NCBI GenBank assembly: GCA_020086605.1
Contig: JACBWW010000015.1
Coordinates: 16,828,791 to 16,892,790 of the forward strand
Source of the DNA: Lanius collurio
Taxonomy: Eukaryota; Chordata; Aves; Passeriformes; Laniidae
DNA: 64,000 bases
Direction of reading: 5' to 3'
In this document: positions 1 through 40,497 of the stretch, piece by piece
How the letters are laid out: every line of letters begins with the position of its first letter
Numbering within the stretch: the stretch's first letter is position 1
Notes under the pieces: generated by a model
Told to the model about the DNA's origin: nothing
Database searches by the model: none
Seen by the model: the letters and a program-made list of their open reading frames with translations, nothing else
Position numbers and translations under genes: made by a program

Positions 1-26953
<26,953 letters not shown>

Positions 26954-29900
26954 AATCTTGAGAGGGGGTTTGAGCTGTCACTAGAGAAAAACTAGCTTGT
27001 ATTCAGTCATATCCAGGACAAGATGAGCATGTGTAATCCCAAAAGGTTTCTGCAATCTGCCACTTTAGACTCAGACATCTTATCACAATTTCAAGTTTTA
27101 TCTTTGCCTTGCTTTTCTTGTCACTTTAGACCTTACTGTGTCTGACTACAACCTTGAAGAAATTCCTGGGAGATTTCTTCCCCGCACGCATCAGGGCTTT
27201 TTGTCTCTCTCTCTTTCGTTTCTTTTTTTTTCTCTTTTGGAAGCCAAGTATGAAATGCCTGACACTCTTGCCACAAATTTAACACAGCTTAAAAGCAGTG
27301 ATAGCAAGGATCACTGCAAATTTCCTTGCAAAAAAAGCTGCCATTTAAATCTTAAAAGCAGAGACTTCAGAAAACTCTTCACCACAGCTCTCAGTGGAGT
27401 GCAGGGAGCAAAATCTCCAGGTACCGTCCTGCTCCGAAATGCGGTTGTTTTTTACATTCAGACTTGGATGGGCTCCTCTTTTCTTTTTAAAGCTCTGCTT
27501 GCCCCACCTCTTCTCTTTTTAGTACCACTTGAGTGAACCCTGTGTTTGCAAATAGTAATGTGGTCAGTTCCTTACTACAGGGAACTGAGCCAGCATGCAG
27601 ATATCCAGCCACCCATAATTAATGCAGTCTCCTTAGAAAAGCAATGCCTTCTGCTTGAGAAGTACCTGCAGCTTGCAGCTAAGCTTTTTTCCACTGAGAC
27701 TGTAAGCAAGTTTGTTCAATTCATGTTCAATCATTATTAGCTGCATTCCTGTTAATATCATCGTGTGATTTACCAGCAGAAAAAAAAAAATATCATCAAA
27801 ACATTTCATGCAAAAATCAGGGAAAAAAATCTCTCTAGTTTCTCTGATATATTTCTACTAGAAATTCAAATCAGGTTAAGGTCAAATTCTTATCCAGGGT
27901 ATGCATTTGCAATTTTGATATTGAAACTATCTCTCTCAGGTCTGAATTTGGTCCTTATGCATCTCCAGGATAATACCTGTTGTCAGAGATTGGGGTAATG
28001 ATTTCTGAGCCTGCATCACCCACAGATGTTGCAGTCATTTGTATGTACACTGGTGCTGCACAAGGCTACTGTCAGGATGCTCTTTTACACCTGTTCCACT
28101 GAGGCATAAAAACTAGACAAATTCCAGATGCATTAAGCTCATAATTCTTCAGTATTGAAAAAAAAAATCTCCTTTTTCCCAGTCAATCAGCCTAGACCAG
28201 CAAAGATTTAGAGCACAAGCATAAGTTTGTGCTTCTAAGATTTACTGAATTTAAAAGTGCTGAGATTTAAGCATGTGTTTAAAGGGCTGACTGTGACAGG
28301 CTTTGTTGAGCTAACAAATGTGAGGCAATCTGGTTCTGTCACTTTTTTCTTTCCTTTGATTTTTTAAAAATTTTCTGGAGTGTTGTGCTGGAATGAATAC
28401 TAACACAACAGCTGGAGACAGCAGCAGCATCAGAAGGTTATCTACAACTGTGTGAGTTCTGTCTCTGGGAATTCTCCCTCTCCTCTCCCCTCTCACCCCA
28501 TGTTTGTCTGGATCAATAAGAGTCCAGACTTGCACTGTCAGAAAATAATATTATAACCTGGTTATAAATTGGGCGACTCTCCATTAAAAGTAACTGTTTC
28601 TTAATGTTTCTGTCTGTGTGCAGGCACATTCTGGCTTCTCAATCTTCACTGCTACTGCCCCTGCAACTAGTTAAATCCAGACTGACAAATGGCAGTCACA
28701 TTTCCATATACTCTGTTCAGAACCGAGCCTTTATCCCACATGCTATGCTATAAAATACAATAACAGTAATGTAAATTATGCAGGGCCAGACTCATGCCAA
28801 AGAGCATTTGCTTCTCCAAATAGTCCCTGGGAATACAAAAGGGCAAACAATGTGAAAGCACAGTATAATGCCATCCCATCTAGGATTACAGGATCCTGCC
28901 CAGAAACTGTGGTACGTTCCATATATGAACCTCTTTTACTAATTCTGCAGTCATCAGTTCCTCCTCACACAATTTTCTTCACTGTTCAACTGGGAGCAGG
29001 CAACCTTAACAGTTTAAAAGGAATGTGTCACTTCTTTGTGAGCAGCCACCAGCAATGTTTGCCAGACTGTGAGGGTGGCCATCCCAGCACATCCCTGACC
29101 TCCTCCAGGGCAGACTCAGACAAACTCACTGAAGGAGACAAAATGGATAAGCCCTCACTTTCCTTTTAAAACCCAGAAACAATTTCTGTCTCACATTCTT
29201 TTTGTCTCTCTTTTATACGTGTTGTCTCTTCTGAACATCTCCCTCAATCTTCCCCCACTGCTCCATTTCCTTTACACATTTGCCTAAGTTTACACAAAGC
29301 ACAGTGCCAAAGGCGCATCCCAGAATTTCTTTTTTTCCCTCTAAATTAAAAATAAGTACATAATTCTCTGACATGCCAAGACAAAATGACCTTTTCTGAA
29401 GGAAGAAAACCCTTTACTTCACCTCAGTAGAGAACAGTTAATAAAGTATTTAATTTTACCATCTTAGAAGTATAGAAATGGCTTAAAAACAGGAAGAAAA
29501 ACATCTTAATAGTGGAATTACTTTTTTTTACCCTTAAACCCCAAATTTAACTTGGACCAGAACCAGCTACCAAACCCACAATATGATAAGATCTAGGCCA
29601 ATGGAGATAACTATGCATCTGAAAATGGATAGCACCAATGACCTCCCCTTACAACAATCCAGAAAGCTGCCAATAAAGTTTGAAATCCATCAGGCTGTAG
29701 CACACCTACACTTTTAAATCATACTATTCTTCACCAAGTGGTTCAGCATATTGCTCACAGTAATTCCTTTACACCTGAAGACATTTAGCATTTCAGTAGT
29801 TGTTCAAATGAGTTTCTAAAAAGCAAACTATTGTGCTCACCTTCAGGTATTAAGTCCAGCAATCTACATTAGTCTGGCACTCATATAATAAATTAGACCA

Positions 29901-32370
29901 AAACACCTCAGCAGTCTCATTTGTAGGGCTCACTGCAGAATCAGTCCCAATAAACTTAAAATCACCCCAGTTCATCAATGTGAAGAACTCTGCTGCATTT
30001 GACATGCTGACTCAAGACACCTATGAACTAACAGCAAATAAACATTTTATCTTTTTCTCTTGGAGTTCTTACTATCTTGGTTGACTTTGTAAGGCTTTTT
30101 TTACCAAAGTTGGTAAAGATCAGCCAGCAATTCAAGCAACTTCTTGGCTTCTTGGCAAATGCTGCTCTAGTTCAAGGACAGTATATTCTGACTCTTTCTA
30201 AACTGTGGAGTCAACAGTGCTCCCCCAGCTTCCCAGTGCTTTGAGTATCTACATTGTATTAATGAGCACATTGTTTAAATCATATATTGACTTTTATTCT
30301 TACTCACTACACATTACACTAGCTTGTCAGCAGTAGGACTTCTGTCAGCCTCTGAAAGGCTAATTCTGGCCTTAGGCATATTCTATTGTGGTTACAATTG
30401 TATTTTATAGTAATCATGATCCAAATTACCACCAACACAGGTTGATTATGAAATGTGAGTTCACTGATGGAGCATAGGAAATGTGTAGCAGCTATCTCTA
30501 GCACAAATAGCACGGAGCAGCAAGGAATATTCAGATCCCACAAAAGAGATTCCAGAACTTTGCTAATGGCTCCAGAAAATTTGCCAGCCCCTGGAACAAG
30601 ATGCTCATGTATGTTTCATTCTGTCAGAAAAGGTATTGCCACCAGAAAAGCAGCTGATTAACACAAGTGGCTTTGGTGATGATACTGGGGATTTCTCGCA
30701 GTCTTCAGGAAAAAACACCCAGGAATCGCCTAAGCTGTGCCTTACACCCACTTGCTGGAGCCTGATCTGAGGGCCAGTGGGGGGACAGCTGACTGATCAC
30801 CACACTTTCTCTGACATGGCAGTGTTTGATTTGGTACTGTTAATGTCATTGCAGCAAGTTCAGCCTGCATCATCTGTAATTCTGACAAAAGGAACATTAT
30901 GCAATACTAAATTGCCTGTCAGAGCAGGGAGAGGCACAACATGAGAGACTGGCATATTCCAGTGATCTCTAAAAGTAGGAATGCCTGAAACCTCCTCCTG
31001 AGGTATGATGGCCATTCTGCCATCTCAAGCATGTCACTCACCACTTCAACAGTTTGGAGATTATATTTGGCTGGCAGGATATTTTAATTTAATTTACTAA
31101 TAAAATTAATTAAAGAGTGGGGCTTTAAATCATGAAAGCTTTTTGAAAACCAAGTGTTATTGTAAGTAATCTCTTTCCACTTTTCTCTTGCACAGCAGCA
31201 ATTGTGTCAAACATCCACTGGGTTTTTTTGGAAGTTTGAGTACAATAATTTTTCTGCTATCAGTAAATTTTTTTCCTACTACAAACTGATCTTAAGCAAA
31301 AGAAAAAGCTTAAAGCATACTGTTAATTATAGCCAATACTATCTTTTCCAAAGCAGTTTTACTTTTAACATTTTGACAGGCACCTTTCACCAGCTGCTAT
31401 ATAGTAAATACTTATTTCATCATCTAGACTACATTGGAATTCACAGAAGGATCCAGAAAGAAAGTTAAATATGCTATCTCTCCTATCCCAACAACCAGAA
31501 CAAGAGGGAAACATTCTGGGGAAGCCACATAGCACATTACTGACCTATGACATTTATGAATGTTAGATGACTACTTTAGGTCTCTATGCTAACAGACATA
31601 AAGGAGTAGTTAAAATAGCATGTTGAAACAGTCAGTTGGCTCTCTGAAGTGGAAATAAAACTGAAGATAAAGCAAGTAATTTTTCACCATGAATAAGATC
31701 TCTGCAGCTTCCTATGTGAGAACATTTAAAAAGACTCTTAGTGACAGGTATGGCATTACTTCACTATCAGAGTGAAAAAATGTATCCTCTATGTGTTTTT
31801 TGCTATTTTCATCCCAAGGATAGCTCTGTTTCCCTCATAGCTAAATGATTTCTGGTGCACATACTAGAACAGCTGCCCTAACAGATCTCTCAGAACAAAG
31901 GCACTGGATGAAATCTAATTTCACTAATTTTTAGAGTTCCTGAGCACTTGCTATTTACGCTGATACTACTAGGAATTCCATTAGGAATTCATTTCTCAGC
32001 CCATAGGTTCTTATTTGAAGTCCATCTATCACAGATATTGCTACTTTTACTCTTTTTATCCTGTAATTTCTGGCCTGGGAAGATGAAAAAATAAATTTAT
32101 TTTTTTAGTCAACTTTTTCCTCCTCATTACAGCAGGGAACAATTTATGGTTTTGTTTCATGGCTGCCTTGCTGGCTGTGTGGAACAGAATCACTGCATTT
32201 ACCAATCCAGTTCACTTTGTCCCATTAACCCCGTTTCACCTGGTGCATCAATAACACCAGTCTGGCATATCTGCACAAACCCACATCTGCATAAGCTTAC
32301 ATCTGTCTAGCACGTCTCAAAGACAGAATCAAACAATATAGACAATAAATAGAAGTAGAAACAGGCATTG

Positions 32371-32883
32371 TTACAGACAGCTTTCCACAGCAAAAGCACC
32401 TGAGGTGAATCCAAAACTGGAATTACCAGAGATGTTGCCAGTGCCCGGTACTGAGCTCCTGCCAGCAGGCTGCAGGATGCTCCCAGTTGCTGCCATACTC
32501 AAACATTCTGGAGGAGGCAATGACATCCTGAGCATGTTGTAAGCCACATCCTCTTTGTGCAAGTTTGTTATTTTCCTATACATGGCCATGCAGCTGGTGC
32601 CAGAGGGCTTTGTCGGTGAACTGGTGGGCAAACAAGAGCAGGTGTAATAAAATACACTTCTAGCTGCTGGGAATGTTCCATTTTTCTTCAATTCATAGAA
32701 CAGATTCAAGAGATCTCCAGAAGAAACTTTGTCCTGATTAGAACATATCTGATCATTAAGCATCTCCTGAAGTATTTGCTCAGAGCCTGTTGAAAGCAAA
32801 CTTGCACTGGAAGTACAAGTTTTTGATGTAATGTCATTTCTTGTGTGAGACAATTTGACAGGTGCAATATAGAATAAAAGCAA
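32371..32883 (-). other. Unassigned 170-codon open reading frame, coding status unknown
   Basis: The frame is open from a TGA just above 32898 to a stop at 32371. The first in-frame candidate start here is TTG, not ATG, which argues against a simple complete gene. The predicted peptide has a Leu/Lys-rich segment (GDLLNLFYELKKNGTFPAAR), a Cys-containing patch (FYYTCSCLP) and a Ser/Gly-rich end. I recognise no family. Possibilities are a decayed retrocopy, an exon of an unannotated transcript, or chance. Confidence 0.3.
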
Positions 32884-35800
32884 AATAATGTTTGGGGATC
32901 AGACCCTACTCACAGTGGCCAGAGTGGATTTCTTATACCCTCTTGGGAAGCAGTTGGCACAGAAAGTGGCAAGTGATCAGCAAGGGCTCTGCCATGCAGG
33001 AGGCAGCTTGACCTGACACCACCTCAGAGAGCCTCACAGCTGCAGGCAGTGCAGTGCCAGAGCCTATCACAGACCCAAATGCCTGTGTGTGTGATATCCC
33101 AGGACTTGGCATCCAAATCCTGCAGCTACCAAACACACCCTTGAGGCCACAGCTGTCAATTCTCCATCTAAACAGAGACAAGGAGAGAAGAGCAGTGAGG
33201 AAAAGGGCTGGGGCATTAAGCACAAGCAATAACACACATTATATTTAGCTTTTAGATAATGGTTCTGTACTTCAAAGCTTTGAACAGATCCCATATTGCT
33301 GGTTGGAGTGCAATTATGGAAGATCCAGGTCAGACTCAACTGACAATGGCCATTTCAGAAAGGGGATAACCAGTTCCTTGCAATAGTGATTTTCCCTCTG
33401 GAGCCTTGTAAAACTGCATTACAGGTGTTCCCTGAGACTGCCTGAAGGAGTCAGAAATAATATTATTTCCATGGCAGTTGTGAAGAAATTGAAACAACCT
33501 AACAAAGGCTTGGTATCAGGGACTGACCAGGCAAGTACTAAGAACTGTGTTAAGCATTGGGGACTGGAGAAAATCACTTTTCAATAGAGCAGCATAAAAT
33601 GTGTAACCAACAAAAAAACACCAAGCAAAGTGCTCACTAACACTCGCACACATTCTCACAGAATATCTCCTTAGCTGCACACAGCAAGCAGTGTCTGTCT
33701 AGCTGAAGGGTGAATGAATAGATTCCTGGAAGCTACAGCTACCCCCTTTAGAACTCCTAGCATGTATTGGCTAGTGTAGCCTTAGCCTTCCACTAGGCTA
33801 GGGAAAGCAACAGTGAAATCAGTCAAATTAGACTTTGCAAAAAAAAAAGTCTGTGCATGCACAGAGAAATTCTGTGGATGCTATAATCATATTCACAGCA
33901 TATTGAAAGGTTCCTTCATTCCACCTACATCCCTGCCACAGGCTTCCTGAGAGATCTTGGCATACTTTGCAAATGGTCCGATACATCTTTATACATGAAG
34001 AAATACTGTTTAATTTAATAGCTGTTATAAAGTGCACTGAGACTCTTGGATGTGAGGTTGTAGTCAAAATTGCAAAGTAGTTGTTAATTTATTCCTGCTA
34101 AAATCACATAGAGAGAACAAATTCGGCCATAAAATACAAGGTAAAAGAGAAAATTAATTTGGATTTGTACATGAGCTGTATCAGAAATACAGTGGTGGTG
34201 CAAAGCACTGAAAAATTTTAAATATCACTTATTTTTCTCAGAATGCAATGTATGTTTATTTCTATATGGATAAGCACAGTAAAAAATACACTTCCTTCAA
34301 ATGAGATAGGTTAATGTTTGTGGTGCTTTTGTACCAAAAATCATTGCACTGTACTGTAGAAACTTTTCTTTTTCAAAGTGCAAGCTAAGTTTATCATAAT
34401 AAATAAATAAAATTCCTATTAGTGCTATGAGAGTATTTCTGAGAGCTACTGTCCCATACACTGTATTAAAAAAAAGTTCCACACTCGCAAGTCACTTCAC
34501 AAGTTAACAAACTAAAATTATTGTGTTAATGAACACAGTATCTAACCCAAAATCATCATCTATAAGATGCAACCCAACATACTGTAGCATCTTTATTAAA
34601 AAACAGAGTATTTTGGGGCCATTTTATATAATATTACAACAGGGCATGAGGACAAGATTCTAAAAAGGAGCCCTCACTCAAATCCTCCTCAGCAATGAGC
34701 ATGGAGAAAAGCTTGGTGTTCCTCTTGGGCAGTGCTTTGAAAATTAGACATAGGTGCCCAGTTTTCCAAAATGAAATAAGACTCCGGTAAGCAGAGAGGG
34801 GCACAGGAAATCTATTCTGGGAGTCTGCATTCCCAATGGTAAAGAGCCTTCTCCATTTGCATATTTGAGTTTGGCTGCCTTATTTAGAGCTGGGCTGGCA
34901 GGCAAGGCAGGACGTGTCAGAATAAAAAACTCAACCACCTAAAGTATCTGGGGCAAATACTAAAATTCTATTGCAATCTATATATCAAGAGAGACTTACA
35001 AAAGGGCCTACCTTATGTGTATTGGCACAGAAGTCAGACACTCATTCCTGCTTACATTCCCGATGCCCACAGCCACTCATGGCTGCAGAACTTATGGACC
35101 AAGGGCAGGCACTCTCCTCAAACGTTGCTGGATCACAGGCTTACCTTCACATTCCAGGGTGCAATACCCAGAGAGACAGCTCTGTGCTTTCAGACATGAA
35201 GGAGAAACTGATCCTGAGCCCACTGATGTCAAACTCCCATTGATTACTTAAAAAACATTGGACTGGGCCTATTTTATGGAAATGACAGGTTCTTGTCTTA
35301 ACCATCAACACAGCTTAAAGAAGTACATTTCTATTTTATCGCTCAGAAATCAGAAGTGATTAGGTCCTTTGGTAAGAGAATATCACTATCATATGCTCTT
35401 CAGGGCCTATTTAAGTATTTTTTTTAACATGTATAATTTAACTTAGGACTGATACTGAGAAATAAGAGAAAAATTGAAAAATATTTCTAATATTCTAGAA
35501 AATATTAGCAAGCATAACAGCAAAAAAAGGACAATCTGATTGAGGCTTTAGGATATGGTTTTCATGTCATGCCCTTTTACACTCGTCCCAAAAACAAGTT
35601 GCCACTGCATGAGCATACAACATGGACATTTTTTTCCCAATCCAAAGTCTACAGGAGGTTGCAGCAGCAAACACTAGCTAGCAATTGGCATCAATATTCC
35701 TTTTCCCTACTGCCAAAATTAGGCATTTCTTCACAAAGATTAATAAAGAAATAATACCTTCAAAAATTATCAATTATTAAAAATTTTTCAAGGCTTGGTG

Positions 35801-38800
35801 CTCTGTGGATTGAGTATTCAGCTACTACTAATGCTTTTGTAATAGCATGAAGAAGAACTATCTATTATCTATTAAGTGCAGAGCAGTTCAAGGGAGGAAA
35901 GTGTTACAAGCATTTAATGCTCAGTGGTTTGCCTGTACTGATGCTTGCTGCAGCTTGCTGCAGCTGCATCCACAATGAATTAATGACAACATTCATCTTT
36001 CACATCACTCTGGTTTTACCAGGATGCATCAGATTAAACATATTGAGCAGACTAATGTACAGACAGGAAAATACTGCCATATGTTAGATTCATTTGTTTA
36101 ATATAGACTGATTTTCCATGAAAACTTACCTCTAAAATTGCCAGGATTTCCCCTCACTAACCAACCAGACTTTTCATAGAAGTCCTGTAGTACCCATTCA
36201 GTAGCTTATAGGGGGGAAAAAAGTCTTTTTGATGCAGCAAAGCTCTAGGCAGTCAGTGCTCAGGTAACATTGCTAGGACTTGAAATAATACTCTGGATAT
36301 TGGAGTGCTGAACTCAAAGCAATTTTCTGTGACCAGCTGAATTGCAGAGTTACCAAAAAGCAGCATTTCCACAAAACTACAAAAAGTAGTCAGCCAGCAC
36401 TAAAGAAGGACTCGGTGTGCTATGCTGTGAATGGCAGTCACTTTTCATTTCTGCTGCATCATTACTTACACAGTGGATGTGTTAATACCTGTGAGTGCCA
36501 ACTTTATGGCAGCTGGAATGGCTGCTCCTCATAAGCTGCTGAACTTTGAGGATGGTGGAACTGCTATGAAACGCCTCCCCATAAACTAAAAACGTTCTCT
36601 TCCATGAAAGTGCTGGGCAGAACACAGGTTGTTGATGGCTGGTAAGGCCAATTCAAAAACTCATGGAGAGTTTTTATTTGTCTACGGCCATTAGTGATTA
36701 TTTATCCACAGCAGGTCTGTACAGTGACTGAAGGAAACCCTTCAGTTACACCTCCAAAGGCTCAAGATCTCAGTCATCTGTGCTCTCCTCCATAAACAGT
36801 CAGTCAGCCTGTGAGATTTTTTGGTGTAATATTTTTGGGGAGATGTTCAAAACACATTAGTAAGTGACATTTTTCTATTACTTTTTTATCAATACTGTGA
36901 GTGGCTTACCCTTTCCCTGACACATTGCTGAAGTTATCAAGATGTGGAAGCATCTTCTGAATCTCTCACATGGCCCAACCTCTCACCAGACACTCCTGCT
37001 ATTTATGCCCACTTATTCTTGGTGTCTGAACACTGCCTGAAACAACGTGTGACTGGATTCATCTCACTATAACTGGAGTACCACCCCCCTACATCTTGCA
37101 CTACTGGCAGTTGCTGAAATGGCTGTGGGCTCAGAAACATTGTCAAATGTCAGTTCCCAGGATGTCATCAATAAATCATTTAGTGCATCTTTTCAGAACG
37201 TATTCCTGTGTTTTCTCCCCAGCCCACACAAGGCTGGCATCATACAGTTCACAAAGAACATGGCCTTTTCTGGAATTTACTCCAAACATTCATCAGAGGA
37301 AGAAATCTCATCATTTCAGCTATATTTTTAGGTGGTGACATTTGATTTCAACTTCCTCCAGGCCTGTCCCCCTGCCCTTTTGATGAATCACAAGTTATTT
37401 GTACTGTAATGGGCTTCCTATAGTTAAAGTTCTGTCAATTCATTCTGCCCAGAACTATAACTGGGAGGGATCAGAAAGATATGCAAGGTATATTTTGAAT
37501 AGATCCAATAAAAGTACATCACCTTCATAGCTTATTTCTCTCTTCAGTTTCAGTACTCTACTCAGTAAGACTGAAAATCATTCAGGCAGCACTGTCCAAG
37601 TTCACTTCAACTATCTTTCTAGCTGCCAGTTGTTACCAAACACTGGTCTAGCTTTTTCCACTTAACATGTGGCCCATCTAATTTTTACAGGTCAGTTAGA
37701 TTCTACTGATGACAAAGGTGTCAATCCTGCAGCTCCTTTCCTATGCAGACTCTTTTTCTCTCCTTCAGCCTAGGTTTTCCCCATCCACAAGTCTTGTCAC
37801 AAGGCAGTTGCCTCAGCTTCAGAATTGATATCAAATATAATGAAAAAATCATGTATAACAATAGGGTCTTTTGCCCCTCAGGTCGGATTTCTCTAAATTC
37901 TACTGAAGATCTTTCCTGGATCCATTATTGGAACTGGTGAATTGTTACTATTCTTTCTTCTCTCGGTTCTTGCCCATGTCTTTACAAGCCAAACAATTGG
38001 AGGATGGGACCCTTCCACTCAGGGAACTGCATGTTGTTCAACAGAGTGTTTTTATTCTTTATTTAAAATCTTACTTGTGTGTTTTCTGTAGGAATCTCCC
38101 TTGCTTCTTATGCATGCTCCTCCACCACAGCCTTTTTGTTAGTTTAGAATCTGCCTTTGATTAGGTGCCAACCCCAAGGCAGACTTGCACATAGACAGGT
38201 AAAATAAAAATTCTTGTTCCATGCTTCAGCCACAAAATTATCATTTATGTGTTCTGCTTGTACTAAGGACCTTTCTAAACGTTCATCCACTGATTCTGAG
38301 ATTTTCCAGTCTTTTATTTTTAAAAAAGCAATTGTTTAACATTATTGCTTTTTGTGGCACAACCTTTGGCTGATCACCCCTTAAAAGAATTTTCATTACC
38401 ATTCTTCTAGTTCTTTATGAAGGTCAATGAGCTTTAAGAATCACCCTTTTTTCTCTCATACCATTTGACTGAGATTTCATTTCTAAATCTCTGAATCTTC
38501 AGTAGTGAGAAACCAAGAACTTAATCACCTTGTGACCAGCCAAACTCTTGTCTCTGCCAGTCCACATTCAGGCATTCTCTAGTGTTAAGTCATTGCCAAA
38601 GACACGAGAAAATGTCGCTTTTCTATCAATAAACAAGGGACTTTATTACTTACCTCTCCTCATGAATTCCTCTTACAGTTTGAAAGAAATAGTTCATATA
38701 GCTGCTGGATATAATGTCTATTCAATCATTTTTGCCTGACCAGAACAAAGACCATTATTTTTCTGGTTTGTGAAAAATGTTTCTTTCCTTGTTTTTGCTG

Positions 38801-40430
38801 CTGATTACTCGATCCAAAGGGAATGTCTGCTCCTCTGTCAAAGAGTAAAAAATGCTCAAGCAAGGAACAAATAACCAGCACTTTTTTGTATGAAAATATG
38901 CCTCCACCATTCTAGAGAGTTCCTTCCTAATGCTGAGAAGTAATTTAGCACAATCTTCTACTGAAAAGTGCTATGCTCAGATTTTAGGCTGAACTCAAAT
39001 AATTGACACAGAACTCCAGGAATTGAGAGCTTTGGAGATATTGATCCAGACACAACAACAAACACTACAATTGCAAGGTGCAGAGCCCAAATTCATATGG
39101 AAGTTAAATCACAGAGGGAGAAAGAGGACAATATGAGAGCACAGTAAGCAGCCAGCTACAGAGAATGGCAAATTAAATTCAGAATAATTACTTTCTCTGA
39201 TCCTCAGCTATGAGACATGATGCTCAGAATAGGCAGGACCATTATGATTCCTGTTTTCACATTCCTGCTTCAGCAGGGAGGAATTCACTCCACCATGTCA
39301 CCATGCCAGAGAACAAGAAACGCCAAGGAGTATTTTTTCTGGAGAATCAGTGAGAAACCAGAACAGGTCACTCAAGAGCATGCTCTAGAAAAATACCCAC
39401 AGATTATGTCATTCGTGTCCAATCTGAAGCAAGCAATACACTGCAGGATTAGTCTAACACTGAAGAAGACTCTATCCAAAGAGAAAACCAGCATTAAAGA
39501 GAGTATTATTCTGAATTCAGTTTGCCATGCTAGATAGTTGCTTGCTTACTGTACACTTATCTTGTCCTCTTTCTCTCTCTGTGGTTTAACTTCCACATGA
39601 AATTAAACACAAGGGATTGGGCTATAAAACAAACAAAAAAATGGTACAAGTTATTTTTGGAGTCTCAAACATTTGGTCAAATATTAGCAGGAAAGAATTC
39701 AAGACACAAGACTCAGTAGTCCATCCGATCAGCCCATGGCATTGGATTTCATCATCATTAATTAAATCAATTAATTAGTTCTTACAAAGAGCAGTACTTA
39801 TGAATATTGGATTTAATTTTCTTTTTCTTCAACAAAGGTGTGACTGTTTTAGAGACTGGGAAATAATACAACGTAGACTATATGTATTGTTTTTTTCCTG
39901 TTTTCCAAAACAATATTAAACTAAAAAGCATAAAGGAGAGTCAAGAAAGAACCTGATCTAGAGATTTGTTTATTAATTTACTTTTTGAAGTATTAGAGAC
40001 CTTTTTTTGAGGATGCTAGAGGTTTCCTTCAACTGTGTGTCTAAATGAATGAAAATACAAAAAAAAAACCCAAAAAACTCAACAAAGCACTCATTTACTT
40101 GACTGAACAAACAACCCATTGAATTTAAATTAGAATTGCACTGTATCTACTAGTAATCATCATTTTGGATTGTTCTTACTTTCCATCTAGCCCAGTAGCA
40201 ATCTCAAGTGTCAGCAGCCCATACCAGAGGCCTTAGAAGAAAATGCATGAACTTTGTCTGAGGCAACAACCTTGGAATACTCTATTCCTGCCCTCAGCAC
40301 ACACACATATAAAGCTCCTTTCTCCTGTCTTAAAAGTGATTAAGAAACACATTCCATTTTGGCCTTCTCTGGGCATAACCATTTCATTAAGTCCTCTCTC
40401 TCACCCTTGTTCCAGATCTTAGTTAAAGAT

Positions 40431-40497
40431 AATAACAAAAATAAAAAAAAAAACAAAAACAAACAAACAAAAAACCAACCAACCAAAAAAAAAAACA
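40431..40497. repeat. A-rich (CAAA)n/(CCAA)n tract
   Basis: About 67 bp of A runs interspersed with single C and CC, including AACCAACCAACC. It is simple sequence in the intergenic interval, possibly an old retroposon tail. Confidence 0.85.

Noticed and set aside
33054..33339. Short ORFs on both strands next to the 32.5 kb open frame
   Set aside because: Each is under 100 codons, they overlap on opposite strands, and none resembles a protein or extends the neighbouring frame.
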